DNA of 64,000 nucleotides from positions 1,634,001-1,698,000 of the forward strand of contig CALZFC010000252.1 of the NCBI GenBank assembly GCA_945643635.1, in the 5' to 3' direction. Below are positions 24,284-37,429 of the stretch, piece after piece. This stretch comes from Allodiplogaster sudhausi. Lineage: Eukaryota > Nematoda > Chromadorea > Rhabditida > Diplogasteridae. Below the pieces are notes generated by a model. It ran no database searches. It had not been told where the DNA came from and saw only the letters and a list, made by a program, of their open reading frames with translations. A program made the position numbers and the translations under genes. How positions within the stretch are numbered: position 1 is the stretch's first letter; each line of letters begins with the position of its first letter.

Positions 24284-25804
24284 TATACTTCACTCTCTTT
24301 CCCTCTCGCTTGGTCTCACTTATAAGCTGTCATGATCTTTTCTCTGTAGATTCTCGTCTCATGTCAGACAGCAGGCACTTTCAAAGCACTTTGCTTTTTC
24401 AAATTCGTCCCGGTACATATCTTTACACGGCAAAAGGAGCATAGAGAAGAGGATTTTCCGTCTAATTGGTGAGATGGCTCGGATTCTTTTAGAAGACTAC
24501 ATATTTACACTCGATTACACCCATTACTTATTTACTCTAAGCAAAAGCAAATTGCAGTGAGATTCAGAATAAAGTCAGAAACAGTCGAAGAAGAAGAAGA
24601 AGAAGAAGAGTGTGAATAAGTAACTCGGGGAAGAGAAAGCGGAATGTAAATGAATTCGCGCGTTGCTTTCTGCAATTAAGAACGCAAACCTCCTTCACGG
24701 CTCGCCCTCCCACTCCTTCTCACATTTTCAGTCCCGTCCCGCCTAATTCACATTTTTTTAAGTCAAGAGGGGTATACAGGAAATATAAGGAAATTGAATG
24801 CTGAAAATGTAGAAGGGTCCCGGTGAAAGCTAAGAAGGCAGAGGATCTAGAACTGAGAAAGGCAAACGAAGAAAACAAAAAGCGCGAAATATGAAGGATA
24901 AGCAAAAAGGGAAAGAGATTGCAAAGAAAGAGGTAGACAAGGAAGAAAGTGAAGAGAAGAGTGAAGGGCAGTCCATTCTTGATCAATCAATGAATCTGAG
25001 ATCCAAGTTTCCATTTTTCGATTATTTCTCCCTGCTGACCAAAACGGGAGGTTTTCAATAATTTTTTTTATAACATGCACGTGCCTATTAAAAGTTCCCA
25101 ACAATACTTTAAAAAGAAATGTTTGGTGAAAGCAAGTATATTTTTTCTCCGGTATTTTTTTCCATTTCATTGCGCTCAGACGAAATAGTAGAGAGAAAAG
25201 GAAGAATGGTACTCGATACGAGATCGGCTGACCCCTTGGTCATGACTCCCCCAGCCTCCGCTTCTGCCAGGTTCAGCACATAGACGCTCATGCAGACGGG
25301 GATCCAAGCTCAGTTGATCAGTCAAGGAAGACGAGGCAGAGCTCGTCTTGAGAGAATGCAGAGAAGCAGAGATCGACGAGAGAGGAGGACAGAGAAGCAG
25401 AGCGAAACCTGATGTTGTTATTCTCTCACATATTCTACTTGAAACAGACACCACAGCGCGGCTCGGATGGGAAGAAGAAAGGAGTAGAGCACAGGAAGGA
25501 CTGCGTGGCAGGGACAACTCCCAACGCAGCCCTTCAATCCAGTCAACCACACTAATATCCATGTCAAAATTCAGTACGAAGGGGAAGGGATGGCCATTCA
25601 ATACTCTTAAGGGAGATGCATCGGCAATGATATGAGAAAAGTGAACCAAGGAGAGAGAGAGAGAGGGAGAGAGAGAGAGAAGAGCATGAAGGATGGGTTC
25701 TGTTCGAGAGGCCAGCCAGCATGCAGAATGGTGCTGATGATGCTACGGGCCCTCGAATCTGCCGACGGCAATCCTCGTGGACACCTTCTCGAGAGATGCT
25801 CAAC

Positions 25805-25945
25805 GAGTCTCTCCCTTCGTTCCTCCCTCTCTCTCTTTCTCTCTCTCCCTCTCTCTTTATCTCTCTCTCCCTCTCTCTCCCTCTCCCTTTCTCTCACTTT
25901 CTCTCTTCTGTCTCCCCTCTCTCGCTCTCTATTTCTCCCACCCGC
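25805..25945. repeat. Imperfect (CT)n tract
   Basis: About 140 bp of CT-rich sequence with CCCT and TTTCT interruptions. It overlaps several long but spurious Ser/Leu-rich frames. Confidence 0.85.
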
Positions 25946-26107
25946 CCTCCCTCTCTCGCAATATTTTCCTCACCGCTATTCGTCGCACTTTCTGCACCCA
26001 TTTTCTACTACCGGCGACAGATTGTCGCATGAAGAGGCGAACGAGAAAAGAAGGTAAAAGGAAGTATGGAAACATGACGGAAATGAAGAGAGAGGGGAGA
26101 AGTGAGA

Positions 26108-26380
26108 GGGAGAGAGAGAGAGAGAGAGAGAGAGATTGAGAGAACGAAAGGAAGAGAGAAAGAGAGATAGATTGAGAGAACGAGAGGAAGAGAGAAAGAG
26201 AGATAGATTGAGAGAACGAAAGGAAGAGAAAAAGAGAGATAGGTTGAGAGAACGAGAGGGAGAGAGAAAGAGAGATAGATTGAGAGAACAAAAGGAAGAG
26301 AGAAAGAGAGATAGATTGAGAGAACGAGGGGAAGAGAGAAAGAGAGCAAGAGAGAAAGAGGGCAAGAGAGAAAGAAAGGA
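26108..26380. repeat. 36 bp purine minisatellite
   Basis: About five to six tandem copies of a 36 bp purine-rich unit, roughly GAGAACGAAAGGAAGAGAGA followed by AAGAGAGATAGATT. They grade into simple GA repeats at both ends. Because 36 is a multiple of three, all frames stay open on both strands and give spurious 12-residue repeats. Confidence 0.85.
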
Positions 26381-26715
26381 GATAGCTCTGCCAACGGTGC
26401 GAACGTCTGGAAGGAGAGGAGAGAATGAGAAATGAGAAGAAGGGAAGGGAGAAGAAGAGAATGTGCGAATTATCAGGGCAGTGGAAAGGGAGAAATAACT
26501 GGAGGAAGAGGAACAAGTAGCTAGGAGTCCACTTCCACGCTTCAACTGCCACCGCTAAGAAAGGCGGCAAATCTGGTGTGAGAGAGGGTGAGGAGGAAAG
26601 GAATTCGGAGAGCACAGAGATAATACAGAGAGAGAGAGAGACATAGAGAGAGAGAGTGAAAAAGCTAACATATGCAGGAAGCTCTCGCTGCAGAATACAC
26701 GAACAAGAGCGTGAA

Positions 26716-26716
<1 letters not shown>

Positions 26717-26761
<45 letters not shown>
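26717..26761. repeat. (GA)n microsatellite
   Basis: About 44 bp of uninterrupted GA on the plus strand. Confidence 0.95.
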
Positions 26762-26764
<3 letters not shown>

Positions 26765-27169
26765 ATTAGAGAAAAACTGCGGATAATAGTAGCAAAGTAT
26801 ATGAGATGACTATAGATAGATTGAAGTGCTAATTGGACGCTTTGCTCTGCGCTTAATAATTGTAGGAAAGCCGATACAATATGGAGATGCGAGGAAGGAA
26901 AAGGCAATAGAACCCTTTTTAATGACAGCGCGTTCAGTGAGTTTGCAACAACAATCTGGCAATATGCTCGTGATGAATATAATTCATTTTTTTTCTCAAT
27001 ATTAATACGCTTCAAGAGTATTATTAAATAGTACCAAAAATTTACTCATATACATACATATGTACATATATGTGAAAATATCGTAGTTTTAGTCACGCAC
27101 AAATGCATGACTAAATAAATATGCGGATATAGTTATTCTGTTACAAATTATTATGAAATGCTATAAATA

Positions 27170-28270
27170 TTAAAGGAGGTCTCCGGCGAATAATTAACAT
27201 ATCATTTTTTAAAGGAAGTCTCCGGCGAATGTTTGGACAAGCAATTCAAAATAGGCATTTGACCCATGAAGTGTCCCGCACGGAAGGGCCTCAAGCTGCC
27301 ACTGGCTAAAATATGCCTAGTTCTCTACCCGTCACGTTTTCGTAAGGCTGTGATCGTCTCATTTCAGCGCTGCTGCCCTTGCACTCTCTCCATAGAAATT
27401 TGTGGTCAAAAAATTGTATAGGGAGCTGACCTGTTGAGAAATTTCCGGCCAATATCGGTTGCGTGCTCCGATATGCACGCATTCAAGAATATTATTCGCT
27501 TTTTGCCGGTTTTGTTACACACGGATCTTTTTTTCAAAATGGATGGATTTGGCGCTTTTGATGCGCTCGAGCGATACAAAATAGGAGGGTGCTCAGATCT
27601 ACAGTAGCCAATTCTCTACCCGTGATATTTAAAATGAATATAATTCTGGAATGATAAGATGAAATACATTCAAACTTTCCCTGTCTAAGTTTTGCGATGA
27701 GACGAATTGATCCATGCTTAAAAAATGATATGTTAATTATTCGCCGGAGGCCTCCTTTAAGTATGGATCAGTTCGTCTCATCGTAAAACTTAGATAGGGA
27801 AAGTTTGAATGTATTTCATCTTATCATTCCAGAGTTATATTCTTTTTTAAATATAACAGGTAGAGAATTGGCTACTGTAGATCTGAGCACCCTCCTATTT
27901 TCTATCGCTCGAGCGCATCAAAAACGCCAAATCCATCCATTTTGAAAAAAAGATCCGTATATAACAAAACCGGACAAACCCGAATCATATTGTTCAAAGC
28001 GTGCATATCGGAGCACGCAACCGATATTGGCCGGAATTTTCTCAACAGGTCAGCCCCCTATACAATTCTTTGATAACAAATTTCTGTGGAGAGAGTGCAA
28101 GGTCAGCAGCACTGATATGAGATGATCACAGCATTACGAAAACGTGACGGGTAGAGAACTAGGCATATTTTAGCCAGTGGCAGCTTGAGGCCCTTCCGTG
28201 CGGGACACTTCATGGGTCAAATGCCTATTTTGAATTGCTTGTCCAAACATTCGCCGGAGACTTCCTTTAA
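27170..28270. mobile_element. Compound 1.1 kb inverted-repeat element with TTAA ends
   Basis: Four related termini of the form TTAAAGGARGTCTCCGGCGA lie at 27,170, 27,209, and, inverted, at 27,760 and 28,270; every one abuts TTAA. The sequence from 27,213 to about 27,720 is repeated, inverted and with few mismatches, from about 27,765 to 28,266. The 40 bp at 27,172-27,211 reappears inverted at 27,721-27,759 between the arms. This looks like one foldback element beside or inside another of the same family. TTAA target duplications are characteristic of piggyBac-type transposition. No transposase frame exists, so it is non-autonomous. Confidence 0.85.
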
Positions 28271-28644
28271 ACAATCTGGGACAAGATTCCAAGAAACGAC
28301 TGTGAGAGTATTATTTAGCCAGCTACGCTTTTGGTATTTAGAGACTGAAATTCTTCTTCGCTCTCCCAATTTATTTCAAATTCTGTCTGGTTCTTATCTC
28401 TCTTACCCACTCTTTTTCTCATGCTCTCTCATTTTCATGCACTCTTTCACTGGGGAAAGACCACAAAGGAAGGGGCAACAGGACTCTCCTTGCTTTTATG
28501 AGAAAAGCAGCCATTTCCGTACTTTTGACATTCGTTTTCAATCCGACAATTGGCAATCTGCCAGGTGGCAGACAACTCCATACAATCATGAAAAGTTGAC
28601 GGGAGAGAGGATCTCTTAAACGGGAGAAGGAAGAGAAAGAGAGC

Positions 28645-29237
28645 GGGAAAGAAGGAGAGAAGGAAAGAGAGAGCGAGAGAGAGAGAGAGAGAGAGAAAGG
28701 GAAAGAGAGAGAAAGTGAGAGAGGAATGAGAGATGAAGATAGAGAGAGAAGAGAAAATAATGATAGTGAAGTTAAAAACATGTGGCAGATAGGAATTCAG
28801 ATGACAGGAGAGTCGTTCTTGTGCCACTGCAATCACAGAAGAGGTTCAGATATAAAAAAAAGAAAAGAAAAGAAGAAGAAAGAAAAAAACCAAAAGACAA
28901 ATTGAGGGACGAGATTGCATCGTCACTTTTTGGAAATGAGAGCTTCTACATGGGCACCAGGATGACGAGCCATTGAAGAGTGGAGAGAGAGACAGAGAGA
29001 GAGAGAGGAGAGAAAGAGATAGAGAGAGAGAGAGAGAGAGAGACGGAGGAAGAAAGAGAGAAAAGAACGAGAGAAGTAGGGAGAGAGATGGAGGAAACGA
29101 AGAGACTGGGAAAGGTAGTAAGAAAGTCATGAGGATCGCCGAGATGAAAAGGCAAGATTGCCACAGCTCCCTTTACGGGAGTCCCCATGCATGAGAGAAA
29201 GATGAAAAGACTGAGATGTTGGATGAAACAGAGTGCA

Positions 29238-29281
<44 letters not shown>

Positions 29282-29332
29282 ATAAAGAAAGAGGGCGAGA
29301 GAGAGAGAGAGAGAGCTATAAAGAAAGAGGGC

Positions 29333-29366
<34 letters not shown>

Positions 29367-29380
29367 TGGAAAGAGGGTCA
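28645..29380. repeat. Cluster of (GA)n tracts
   Basis: GA-rich runs at about 28,660-28,720, 28,980-29,045 and 29,238-29,370. The last includes two copies of a larger unit, GCTATAAAGAAAGAGGGCGA followed by (GA)n, at about 29,279 and 29,316. Confidence 0.85.
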
Positions 29381-30866
29381 AGAAAGCTGCAGATAAGGGC
29401 ACTTTTCAGGATGATGACATGTTAAAAAAAAAAGTCAAAAAAGGGTAGCAAGTAAAACGGTAGTAAAAAAAGAACCCATTAGGGATGTTCCTAATAAATG
29501 AATTAAATATGTTAATGCATGTATTTTTTTTATATTCAAACAACTTAATTTTTGTTATGTGCTGATAAAATCACCTCTAAAAGATAAAAATGAAAGAATG
29601 AAGATCGTTCAAAAGAATACCGGCAACAATGAAAAAGGTCTTTAGCCAGGAGAGAGTGGCAGAGAGAAAATGAGAAAAGACAGCGACTTTTGGCAGGGTT
29701 GCAGCTGCGTTTTCAGCTCCTTCGATCCATACACAAGCCTGTCCCTCGGGAGCTACCACGGGCAGTGGAGGGAGGTCATTCTCACATAGAGCAGAAGACT
29801 CGATCTGAAGCCATCATGAGACGACTAGAAGAATCGACGGCCAGGTAAAGAAGGCAAGGAGAATTGTATCAGGGGATTGGCAAGGGACTCCCAAGTAGAT
29901 AGCTGGAGATGAGTTCGTCTAACTCTTCTCTCCCTTTCCCACCTTCCTCTCTCAGTCACTCTCTCTAACCCTCTATCGCTTTCACTCTCTCTCACTCTCT
30001 CGCGCACACATACTCTCTCTATCTCACTCTCTCTCTCACACTTACCATCTCTTTTTCTCTCACTTTAACCCTCCATCATCTTCATCCCCCTACAGGACCC
30101 AGGAGAGATGCACTTCAATTTGATTTCAACTCCATCTACCACCAATTCAGACAGAGCTGTGACCATACATTGAGATGTACGTACAGATGGCGCAAATTAA
30201 ATAAAGAAGAAATATATTGAAAAGGAAAGTCGGCGCGAGCTCCACATGGAAGCTTCTCTCTTTTGGATATTGTAAGGTCATGGAGAGGGTGGATGGAGAT
30301 GGAAGTGGAAAGGAAACCCGTGGAAAGATAATTGTCTACAGTGTCCTAATCGCTTCCGAGAGGCGGGCACTCAAGTTGCTACTATTTTCAACAATCATGG
30401 AATTCATATTAACCATTGCTGTTGTTATTTCAAATTGATTGCAAGTGCAGAAAAAACAGGGGAAAATATAGACAGAGGATAAGAATGAAGCTTTTCTCTC
30501 GTGGATTAGCGCAAGACCATTCAGTTTTTCAAGAAGTTGATCGCTTCTTTGAAGATGAGAACAGGGCTGGGGGAAGAAATAGAACGGAGAGGAAAATGAG
30601 TGGTGGAGTCACCGAATTGGAAAGACTCTTTGGAACTCTCGCCTCCACTTTCATGCTTCATTTCACTGCTGCAGGTTCCACTGCCATGCCATTTCTGCTC
30701 CCTCCAATCTCTCATTTCAACCAGCTAATCGACACTTCCCTTCAAATCTGTCCTTGCATTTGTTTATTATGGAGAGTATAAACTCGTTAACACTGTCATG
30801 TTTAAGAGTTCAGCCGAACCCCCTTGTGAGGGTGCTAGAAATGATCAGAAGAAGAAGTTGAATTGG

Positions 30867-31047
30867 CTACCCGAGGAGAGTCTCGAGACTTCCGCCGCCC
30901 ATCTTAGCAGATTCAAGAAGAGCGTCGATCTGAGGAACTGAGAAGACTCCTTGAGGATCCGAGTCGGAGAGCAGAAGAGAAGAGGAAGACGAGACTGAAG
31001 AATCCGCCTCTCCTCCTCCTGCAGACGAGGCCGAGCCTTCCTCGTCT
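30867..31047 (-). CDS. Candidate terminal exon, acidic/Ser-rich C-terminus of an unidentified protein
   Basis: A good acceptor (TTTCCTTGCAG) precedes a frame that begins DEEGSASSAGGGEADSSVSS, passes through VFSVPQIDALLESAKMGGG and ends LETLLG at a stop codon. The low-complexity acidic/serine start and amphipathic end are typical of a protein C-terminus and are not produced by a microsatellite. Upstream exons on the minus strand were not found. No family is recognised. Confidence 0.35.
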
Positions 31048-31556
31048 CTGCAAGGAAACAAGAATGACTCGAAGGAAGAAGGACAGCAGTGAACATCATA
31101 CAAAAGATGATGCCTTCCGTTTACAAGGAAGAATTAAAGTTAAGCAACTGGCTGAGAACGAGACATGGAAAAGGGAAAGAAGAATCCTGGAGAGAAGCGA
31201 TGAAGATGAAGATATTGGGAATGAAAGAGTAGTCATAAAAGAAGGGATGAAGCACCAGAAAACGAACTTATACGCGGAAATTCTGAAGATGAAAAAGTAA
31301 GAGACTGAGAGGAATGAGAAGGAGAGTCAGATAACTGGAAGTGCAGACCGAGGGCAGAACAGATAGCATGTAACAAGAGGGAAGACGAATAGTGAGGGAG
31401 GATCCAGATTAAATATTATTTATTAACCAGTATAAGTAAATAATGTCGAAGGAAATAAATAGTGGAAAAGGAATCATTTCGGAGCTGCGATGAGTCAAAC
31501 TAAAAGTCTTGAAGCTTCAAACAGAATGTCTCAATTCTGCCTTCCTGCTTGTTAGC

Positions 31557-31559
<3 letters not shown>

Positions 31560-31596
<37 letters not shown>

Positions 31597-31604
31597 GAGA
31601 GCGG

Positions 31605-31659
<55 letters not shown>

Positions 31660-31684
31660 CGGGAGAAAGAGAGAGAGAGAGAGC
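31560..31684. repeat. (GA)n tract
   Basis: About 125 bp of GA repeats broken by short GCGGGAAA interruptions. Confidence 0.92.
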
Positions 31685-32251
31685 GTTGTGCAAGACTCGA
31701 TTATCTGATCAATTCTCGCGTTCATTTCTGGAACACTTCGAAGGGTTCTTGACGTCTGAATAAGTAGAGTTCTTTATTTCGAGTTAAAAAGAGAGTAAAA
31801 GGGGAGCTGATCCTCCAAATACACAAGTATTCACATACAACTCGAAAAAGGAAGGGCCTCTGGACGTTACACCCTCAAGGAAATTCGAATTGGAGGAATC
31901 ACTGTTTCTGCGCGGGTGCTCCTCTGCTGACCACTCACTTTCCACCTGATTCAACACCCAAGATTAATGAAGAGGTAGAAGCTTCCCGTTGTAGATTTAG
32001 AAATAAAGTAGAAATGTTGTAGTGGAAATACATGCACTGGACATGGAGCAAAGGGGTCTTTCAATACTCCCTGAGTGATTGGCATTCAACTTAATGAATG
32101 AGAGGGCTGACAACTCTTTATCTTTCTCTCTCTCTCTCTCTCTGTGTCTCTCATCATTACCCTCTTCCACCATCTCTCTCCCTCTCCCTCTCTCTCTTCC
32201 TTCACTCTTGTATCTCCCTCCCTCTCTATATGTCCTTCTTCACTCTCGTCC

Positions 32252-32295
<44 letters not shown>

Positions 32296-32324
32296 CTCAC
32301 TGACTCTCTCCAGTCTTTCTCGAC

Positions 32325-32610
32325 TTAAAGGAGGCATCCGGGGAATAAATAGCCTAACTTTTTTCTCTATAGATATATTCATCTTGGCGTAAGACAACAT
32401 ACGTATGTATATCCAGCAAGCGATTTTCTCCCATTACAGTCTGAGCAATAGTGACGTGAAAACTGGCGAGTAGAGAATTAGCTAAGGCAGGTCAAAGCAG
32501 CACTCCAATGTATTTCACATGCTTTCTCGACCGAGCGACAGGCAGCTTTATGAACGCGCACATTCAAACTGTTTCTCTATCGCTCCTGTCGATACTTTCA
32601 TTAGCCGGAA
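32325..32610. mobile_element. Degraded copy of the TTAA-flanked inverted-repeat family
   Basis: The left end TTAAAGGAGGCATCCGGGGA (32,325) matches the element at 39,708. The two also share the interior GTAGAGAATTAGCTA and TGCTTTCTCGACCGAGCGAC-like stretches. The right end is decayed: only ATTAGCCGGAATTC near 32,600 recalls the terminal ATTCGCCGGATAC. A further isolated end of the family (TTAAAGAAGTTCTCCGGCGA) lies at 32,924. Confidence 0.75.
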
Positions 32611-33469
32611 TTCATACATACTCTTCCTGTCTTTACCTTCGATCTCTTTCTTTTGCAGTAACTCAAGTACAATACCAGATCCCAAAGAAGACGAGTTGTG
32701 AGCAAAAGAAAAACGAACAGCAATGCAAAATTTGTAGCACAAGATTTTTATTTAGGATTTTTATTCTACAGTGGTAACTTTTACTGATTTAGCAAACGAA
32801 TGGAGCCAGTAAATGTGTGCAACCAAGCTACGAAAACTGTTAACTGCAAACGGATGAACAAAGCACAAAAGAATGAATCGTACATTCTAGCATCTATAAA
32901 ATAAGCTTATGTCTGATTGGCAGTTAAAGAAGTTCTCCGGCGAATCTTGTACTTTCGTTATATACAAAGATGGACAGAAAAAGTAAGATATCCCGATATC
33001 TTTAAGTAGTGTGAACAGGGAAGTCAGTGTTTTATGGCGCTAAAGACACATGAAAAATAGAATACCATCCAGTACTCTGGGATGACCCGCCCCTTCATAA
33101 CTTCACTTTGTTTCTGACACCAATAAAGAATATTTTAATGAATTAATATCGTGTCCGATAATGTGCTGTCGGACAAGATATTACGCTACTTTTATTATAC
33201 TCTATTTATATATAATGCACTAATTGGGACAAGTTTTCACCGAGAATATACCGATGATAAGAAAACATGGGAATGAGACGGTGAGAGAGAAAAAGAAAAG
33301 TTGAAGATAGAAAAATGAGATAGTGAGAAAGATAACATTGGAGAGGCAAAGTGAGAAAAAAAGTGGAAGATGACGTACTCGGAGTGCCAATTGAAGTCTC
33401 CCGGTTCCTGCCAGGATTAATGATGCGACTGGGCTCAAAACAACGGAGGTGCGCGGTAGAATCTCATTT

Positions 33470-33790
33470 CTCTCCCCTCTCTTCTCTCATTCCTCTCTCG
33501 TTCACTCTTTCTCGCACCTCATGTTTTCATTCCTCTCTCAGTCATCTCTAGTTTCTCATCCCTCTCTCTCTCCTCTCTATTCTCTCATTCCTCTCTCGTT
33601 CTCCCTTTCTCGCTCTCTCGCTTTTTTCATTCTTCTCTCTCTCATTCCTCTCTCTCTCAGTCATCTATATTCTCTCATCCCTCTCTCTCTCTCTCCTCCC
33701 TATTCTCTCATTCCTCTCTCGCTTCTTTCGATTCTTTCATTCCTGTCTTTCATTTCTCTCCCCTCTTCTTTTATTCCTTTCTCCTTTTTC
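33470..33790. repeat. Imperfect CT-rich tandem repeat
   Basis: About 320 bp of CT-rich sequence with the recurring motif TTCTCTCATTCCTCTCTC at variable spacing. It was probably generated by slippage and unequal exchange of a 20-40 bp unit. Confidence 0.75.
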
Positions 33791-34784
33791 CTCTCTTGCC
33801 CATTCTGCTCTTCCGTCTCTTTTACATACATACATACCTCTTCCTCTGTCTTTCTCTCCATTGCTTCAATAACCCCTCTTACATACATCTACACATTAGA
33901 GTCATCGGTAACTTTCCGCTCAGCAATATACATATTTACTACTTTACAGTTATCGTTCTCCATTTTTTATTGCCTTTCAATCATGATGATTATCTCTTCT
34001 CTTTCTCTTAAAAACACTTAAAATAACGTTAATAGCCGGGTCATTATGTTCTACATACATAAGGATAATATATGAATCTTTTCATTGAAATAATGTCAAC
34101 TAATAAATTAGTGAGTGAATAATCCATACGCCGAGAATTTCCATATCTATATTTTTATTCATCAGACTCTGACCACCAGCTCTTTACTCTCCACTCTCTA
34201 TATATCTCTTGCTCTCTCGCTCTCTCTCTCTCTCTCTCTCTTTCTTTGTTCTATCGCTCTCTCTTTCTCTCTTTCTCTCTCTCTCTCGCTATTTCACACT
34301 CTCTCTTTCCCTTAGCTGCCCCTTTCGCTGAAGCAATTCTTTTCGTATTCTAATCAAATTCAGCATCTATCATATCTGTTCCTCCTCAATAAATTCCCAG
34401 AGGTATAGAACTAACACATACAGATTGTATTTTAGCAACCACCATAAATTCGGAGTTTTGAGTGAGAACATAGATTTGAACTCAGGGATCGATGTAGAGA
34501 ACCAGATAGAGAAGCGTGGAGATATGTCCCTGCTTATTTCAGAGCGAGGGGAGAGTGAGAGATTTGGCAATCCCCGCATGCAACCACAGATGTAAACCAC
34601 ATGTTGGAGAGAACGAGCACTTCAATGGATTCCATTAAGAAGCAGCATCTGTCATGGCAGGCCAGACGCCTTCTCTGGAATCTCTCAACACGCAAAACAA
34701 TTGGTAGCTTAAGGAAGAGACAACGAGAAGCAGCCAGAGAATCTACATTGCAAAAGATATGGTATGGCCGCGGATCAGGGAGTG

Positions 34785-34789
34785 AGAAG

Positions 34790-34833
<44 letters not shown>

Positions 34834-34901
34834 CAGAGAGACAGAGACAGAGAGAGAACTAGAGAGGATCACTCTTTCACTTCTGCTCACTCACTATCTC
34901 G

Positions 34902-34943
<42 letters not shown>

Positions 34944-34946
34944 ATA
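34785..34946. repeat. (GA)n followed by (CT)n, inverted purine/pyrimidine tracts
   Basis: A GA/CAGA tract (about 34,788-34,862) is followed about 45 bp later by a CT tract (34,906-34,938). The two can pair as a long imperfect hairpin. A similar GA-then-CT pair lies at about 35,238-35,300 and 35,555-35,605. Confidence 0.85.
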
Positions 34947-35560
34947 TCTCCTTTAAACGACAGAAACTAACACAATTCTGGCCATGAGGATCACAGATAA
35001 AACCACTCTTATTACTTAATACATAGTAATCTAATCGTGCGGCGGTTAAAGATGTAAGAAAGAAAGGATGGACGAACTGATGAGAGGCTTCTCGAAAAAG
35101 AGCGCACCATGATAATGCATCCGAAATGAGAGAATCGACAGGAAAGAAAGGGCACCATTAAGCATGGGAGATGCCATCCATGACAGAGCAGAAGGTATCA
35201 GTACAGTCATTGGTTGAGAGGAGGAGAGGATGACAGAGAGAGAGAGAGAGAGAGGAGAGATGGGCAAGAGATAAAGAAAGAGAGGGAGAGAGAATGAGAG
35301 GGAAGAAAATAAGGAAAGAGGGGGGGGGTGAGAAGGAGAAAAGAGGGAGACGTGAGTCGTGAAAAGATGGGAGCCAATGAGAGAAAGCGATAAAAACAGA
35401 ACGGGGAAAAGCTGATGAGAGTAAAAATGGCGCGAACTGCTTGGGTGAATGGTTCTCCCGACTCAGCTTCCTCTTTCTCGCTCAAGAGGCCTGAATCGTT
35501 GGAATAGAGTAGAAAAATCTTAGGAATCGTTCCTCATCCCTGTATCTACTACTCTCCCAC

Positions 35561-35608
<48 letters not shown>

Positions 35609-35959
35609 TCGCTCTCTACATATAGTTCTGTCTCTTTCATTCTCGCGCTCTCTTAATATCTCTTTAACATATTCTCGATCTCCCTCAATCTCTTCCTCGT
35701 CTCTTTGGAGGAGAGATCACCTACCTCTCACAGTCAGCCTATCGAGTCTGCCTCACTTTTGAAATCAGAAGCGGCGAAAGTGAGCGCAGATAATCTGGGG
35801 ACATCTGATACTTGAAGCAGAAAAAGACTGAAAGAAGTGAGATCTGCAAGGATAATGAAGAGATCAAGATGGTGGAGAGTGGAAATAGCAGAGAATTGAG
35901 AGAAAGAGCTAGAAAGAGAAAACGAGAGAAAGAGGGAGAGGGAGACAACGAGAGAGGCA

Positions 35960-35976
35960 GATGGAGAGCGAGAGAG

Positions 35977-36031
<55 letters not shown>
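35960..36031. repeat. (GA)n tract
   Basis: About 70 bp of GA with few interruptions. A further GA tract lies at 36,832-36,963. Confidence 0.9.
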
Positions 36032-36826
36032 TGCATATGGCCAATGCATATGATGCACAAAAGGTATCCAGGCCGTGACACGAAAACATCTTCAGGTTCA
36101 ACAATCACAATTCTCATGGTCAGTACTTTCTCTGTTGAAAATCCAATCGGAAAAATAGAAGAATTCGAGGTCTTTAAGCTAGTTTTAATCATCAAACAAT
36201 ACAAAAAGATGGGATCACCAAGGAAGAAAAGAGACAGGCATGCAGATAGTGGATATGATAGAGAGAGTGAGAAAGAGAGTGAGAGAGTGAGTGAGAGAGA
36301 GTGAGAGAGAGCTAAAGAGAGAAAGAGAGAGAGAGAAGAGAGAAGGGACTCGCTATTTCTCTGAAAAGTGCGACAATGATGGATTGAGTGGAGAGGCGGT
36401 GTCACATCTCGGATCCCTCTTTCTTAATTTACCTCGATTGTTTTAGATATTCCGCAGATCCTCGTACTCACCTCAAAATTGTATAGTCTCTCCATATCTC
36501 TCTTTCTCTAACTCTCGTTGGCCTCTCTCCTTTTATCTATCTCCCTCTCTTTCTGCATCTCTTTGCTCAGCTCAGTTCCTTCTCCTCAATGTATCTCCAT
36601 CATTGTTTTCTGTATATTGCGGTTTACTCTGTCTCAAGTTACCTTCTCTCTTCCCATTTCGTTATTCTCTGTTGATCGCCCTCAGTCGGCTTCCACTAGA
36701 GCGAGGACTCGGTAAATGCGACTGTCGAACAAATGGGAAGAGTTCAGTCATGCTTAATGTTAGGTTCAAGACAGGAGATAAAAGTGAGTAGAAAGAGTTT
36801 CAACGAGTTGAGAGTAATATGAAGAT

Positions 36827-36864
<38 letters not shown>

Positions 36865-37429
36865 AGGACGCGGGAGAGAACGAGCAGGACAGAGGGAGAG
36901 AGAGCGAGAGAGAGAGAGAGCAAGAGAGAGAGAGAGAGAACAAGAGAGAGAGAGAGAGAGAGCGAAGGAGCTTCCTGTCTTGCCGAATCAATTGGACAGC
37001 CTGAAGTAGCGACAGAACTGCAGTTCCCCACAAAAGGCATTAGCATCTTCCTCTTCCCGTTCCAATCCTTCTTCTTCCTTCTCTCCACGCTAGTCTCTCT
37101 TTCTCTCACTCTCTCGCTATCTCTATCTCTTGCTCTCTCGCTCTCTATCTCTATCTCTCGCTCTCTTCACTCTCTCGCTCTCCCTCTCTCTGTATCTTTT
37201 GTCTCAATCCATCGCAACGTAGAGTAAAGCAATTCCTTAGCCTTTTTTTGTTCAATCTCTCACTGACCCTCTGGCATTGTCTGGCTTTCCAGTGAAGAGA
37301 AACAGAAGATCGAGGAAGGGAAGAGAAGTAGCGATAACTCGTGAATAACGAGGAAGCAGGTCAAGCGGAGAGATAAAGAGCGATAGAAGAATGAGAAAGC
37401 AGAAGGAAAGAGCGAATAGAGTGAGAGAG

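Noticed and set aside
25929..26615. Long Ser/Leu/Phe-rich frames on the minus strand (up to 228 codons)
   Set aside because: They follow the 36 bp purine minisatellite, whose period is a multiple of three, so open frames are automatic.
34601..34810. Basic plus-strand frame (SWQARRLLWNLSTRKTIGSL)
   Set aside because: Composition is plausible but the frame runs into a GA repeat, with no splice sites or neighbours to support it.
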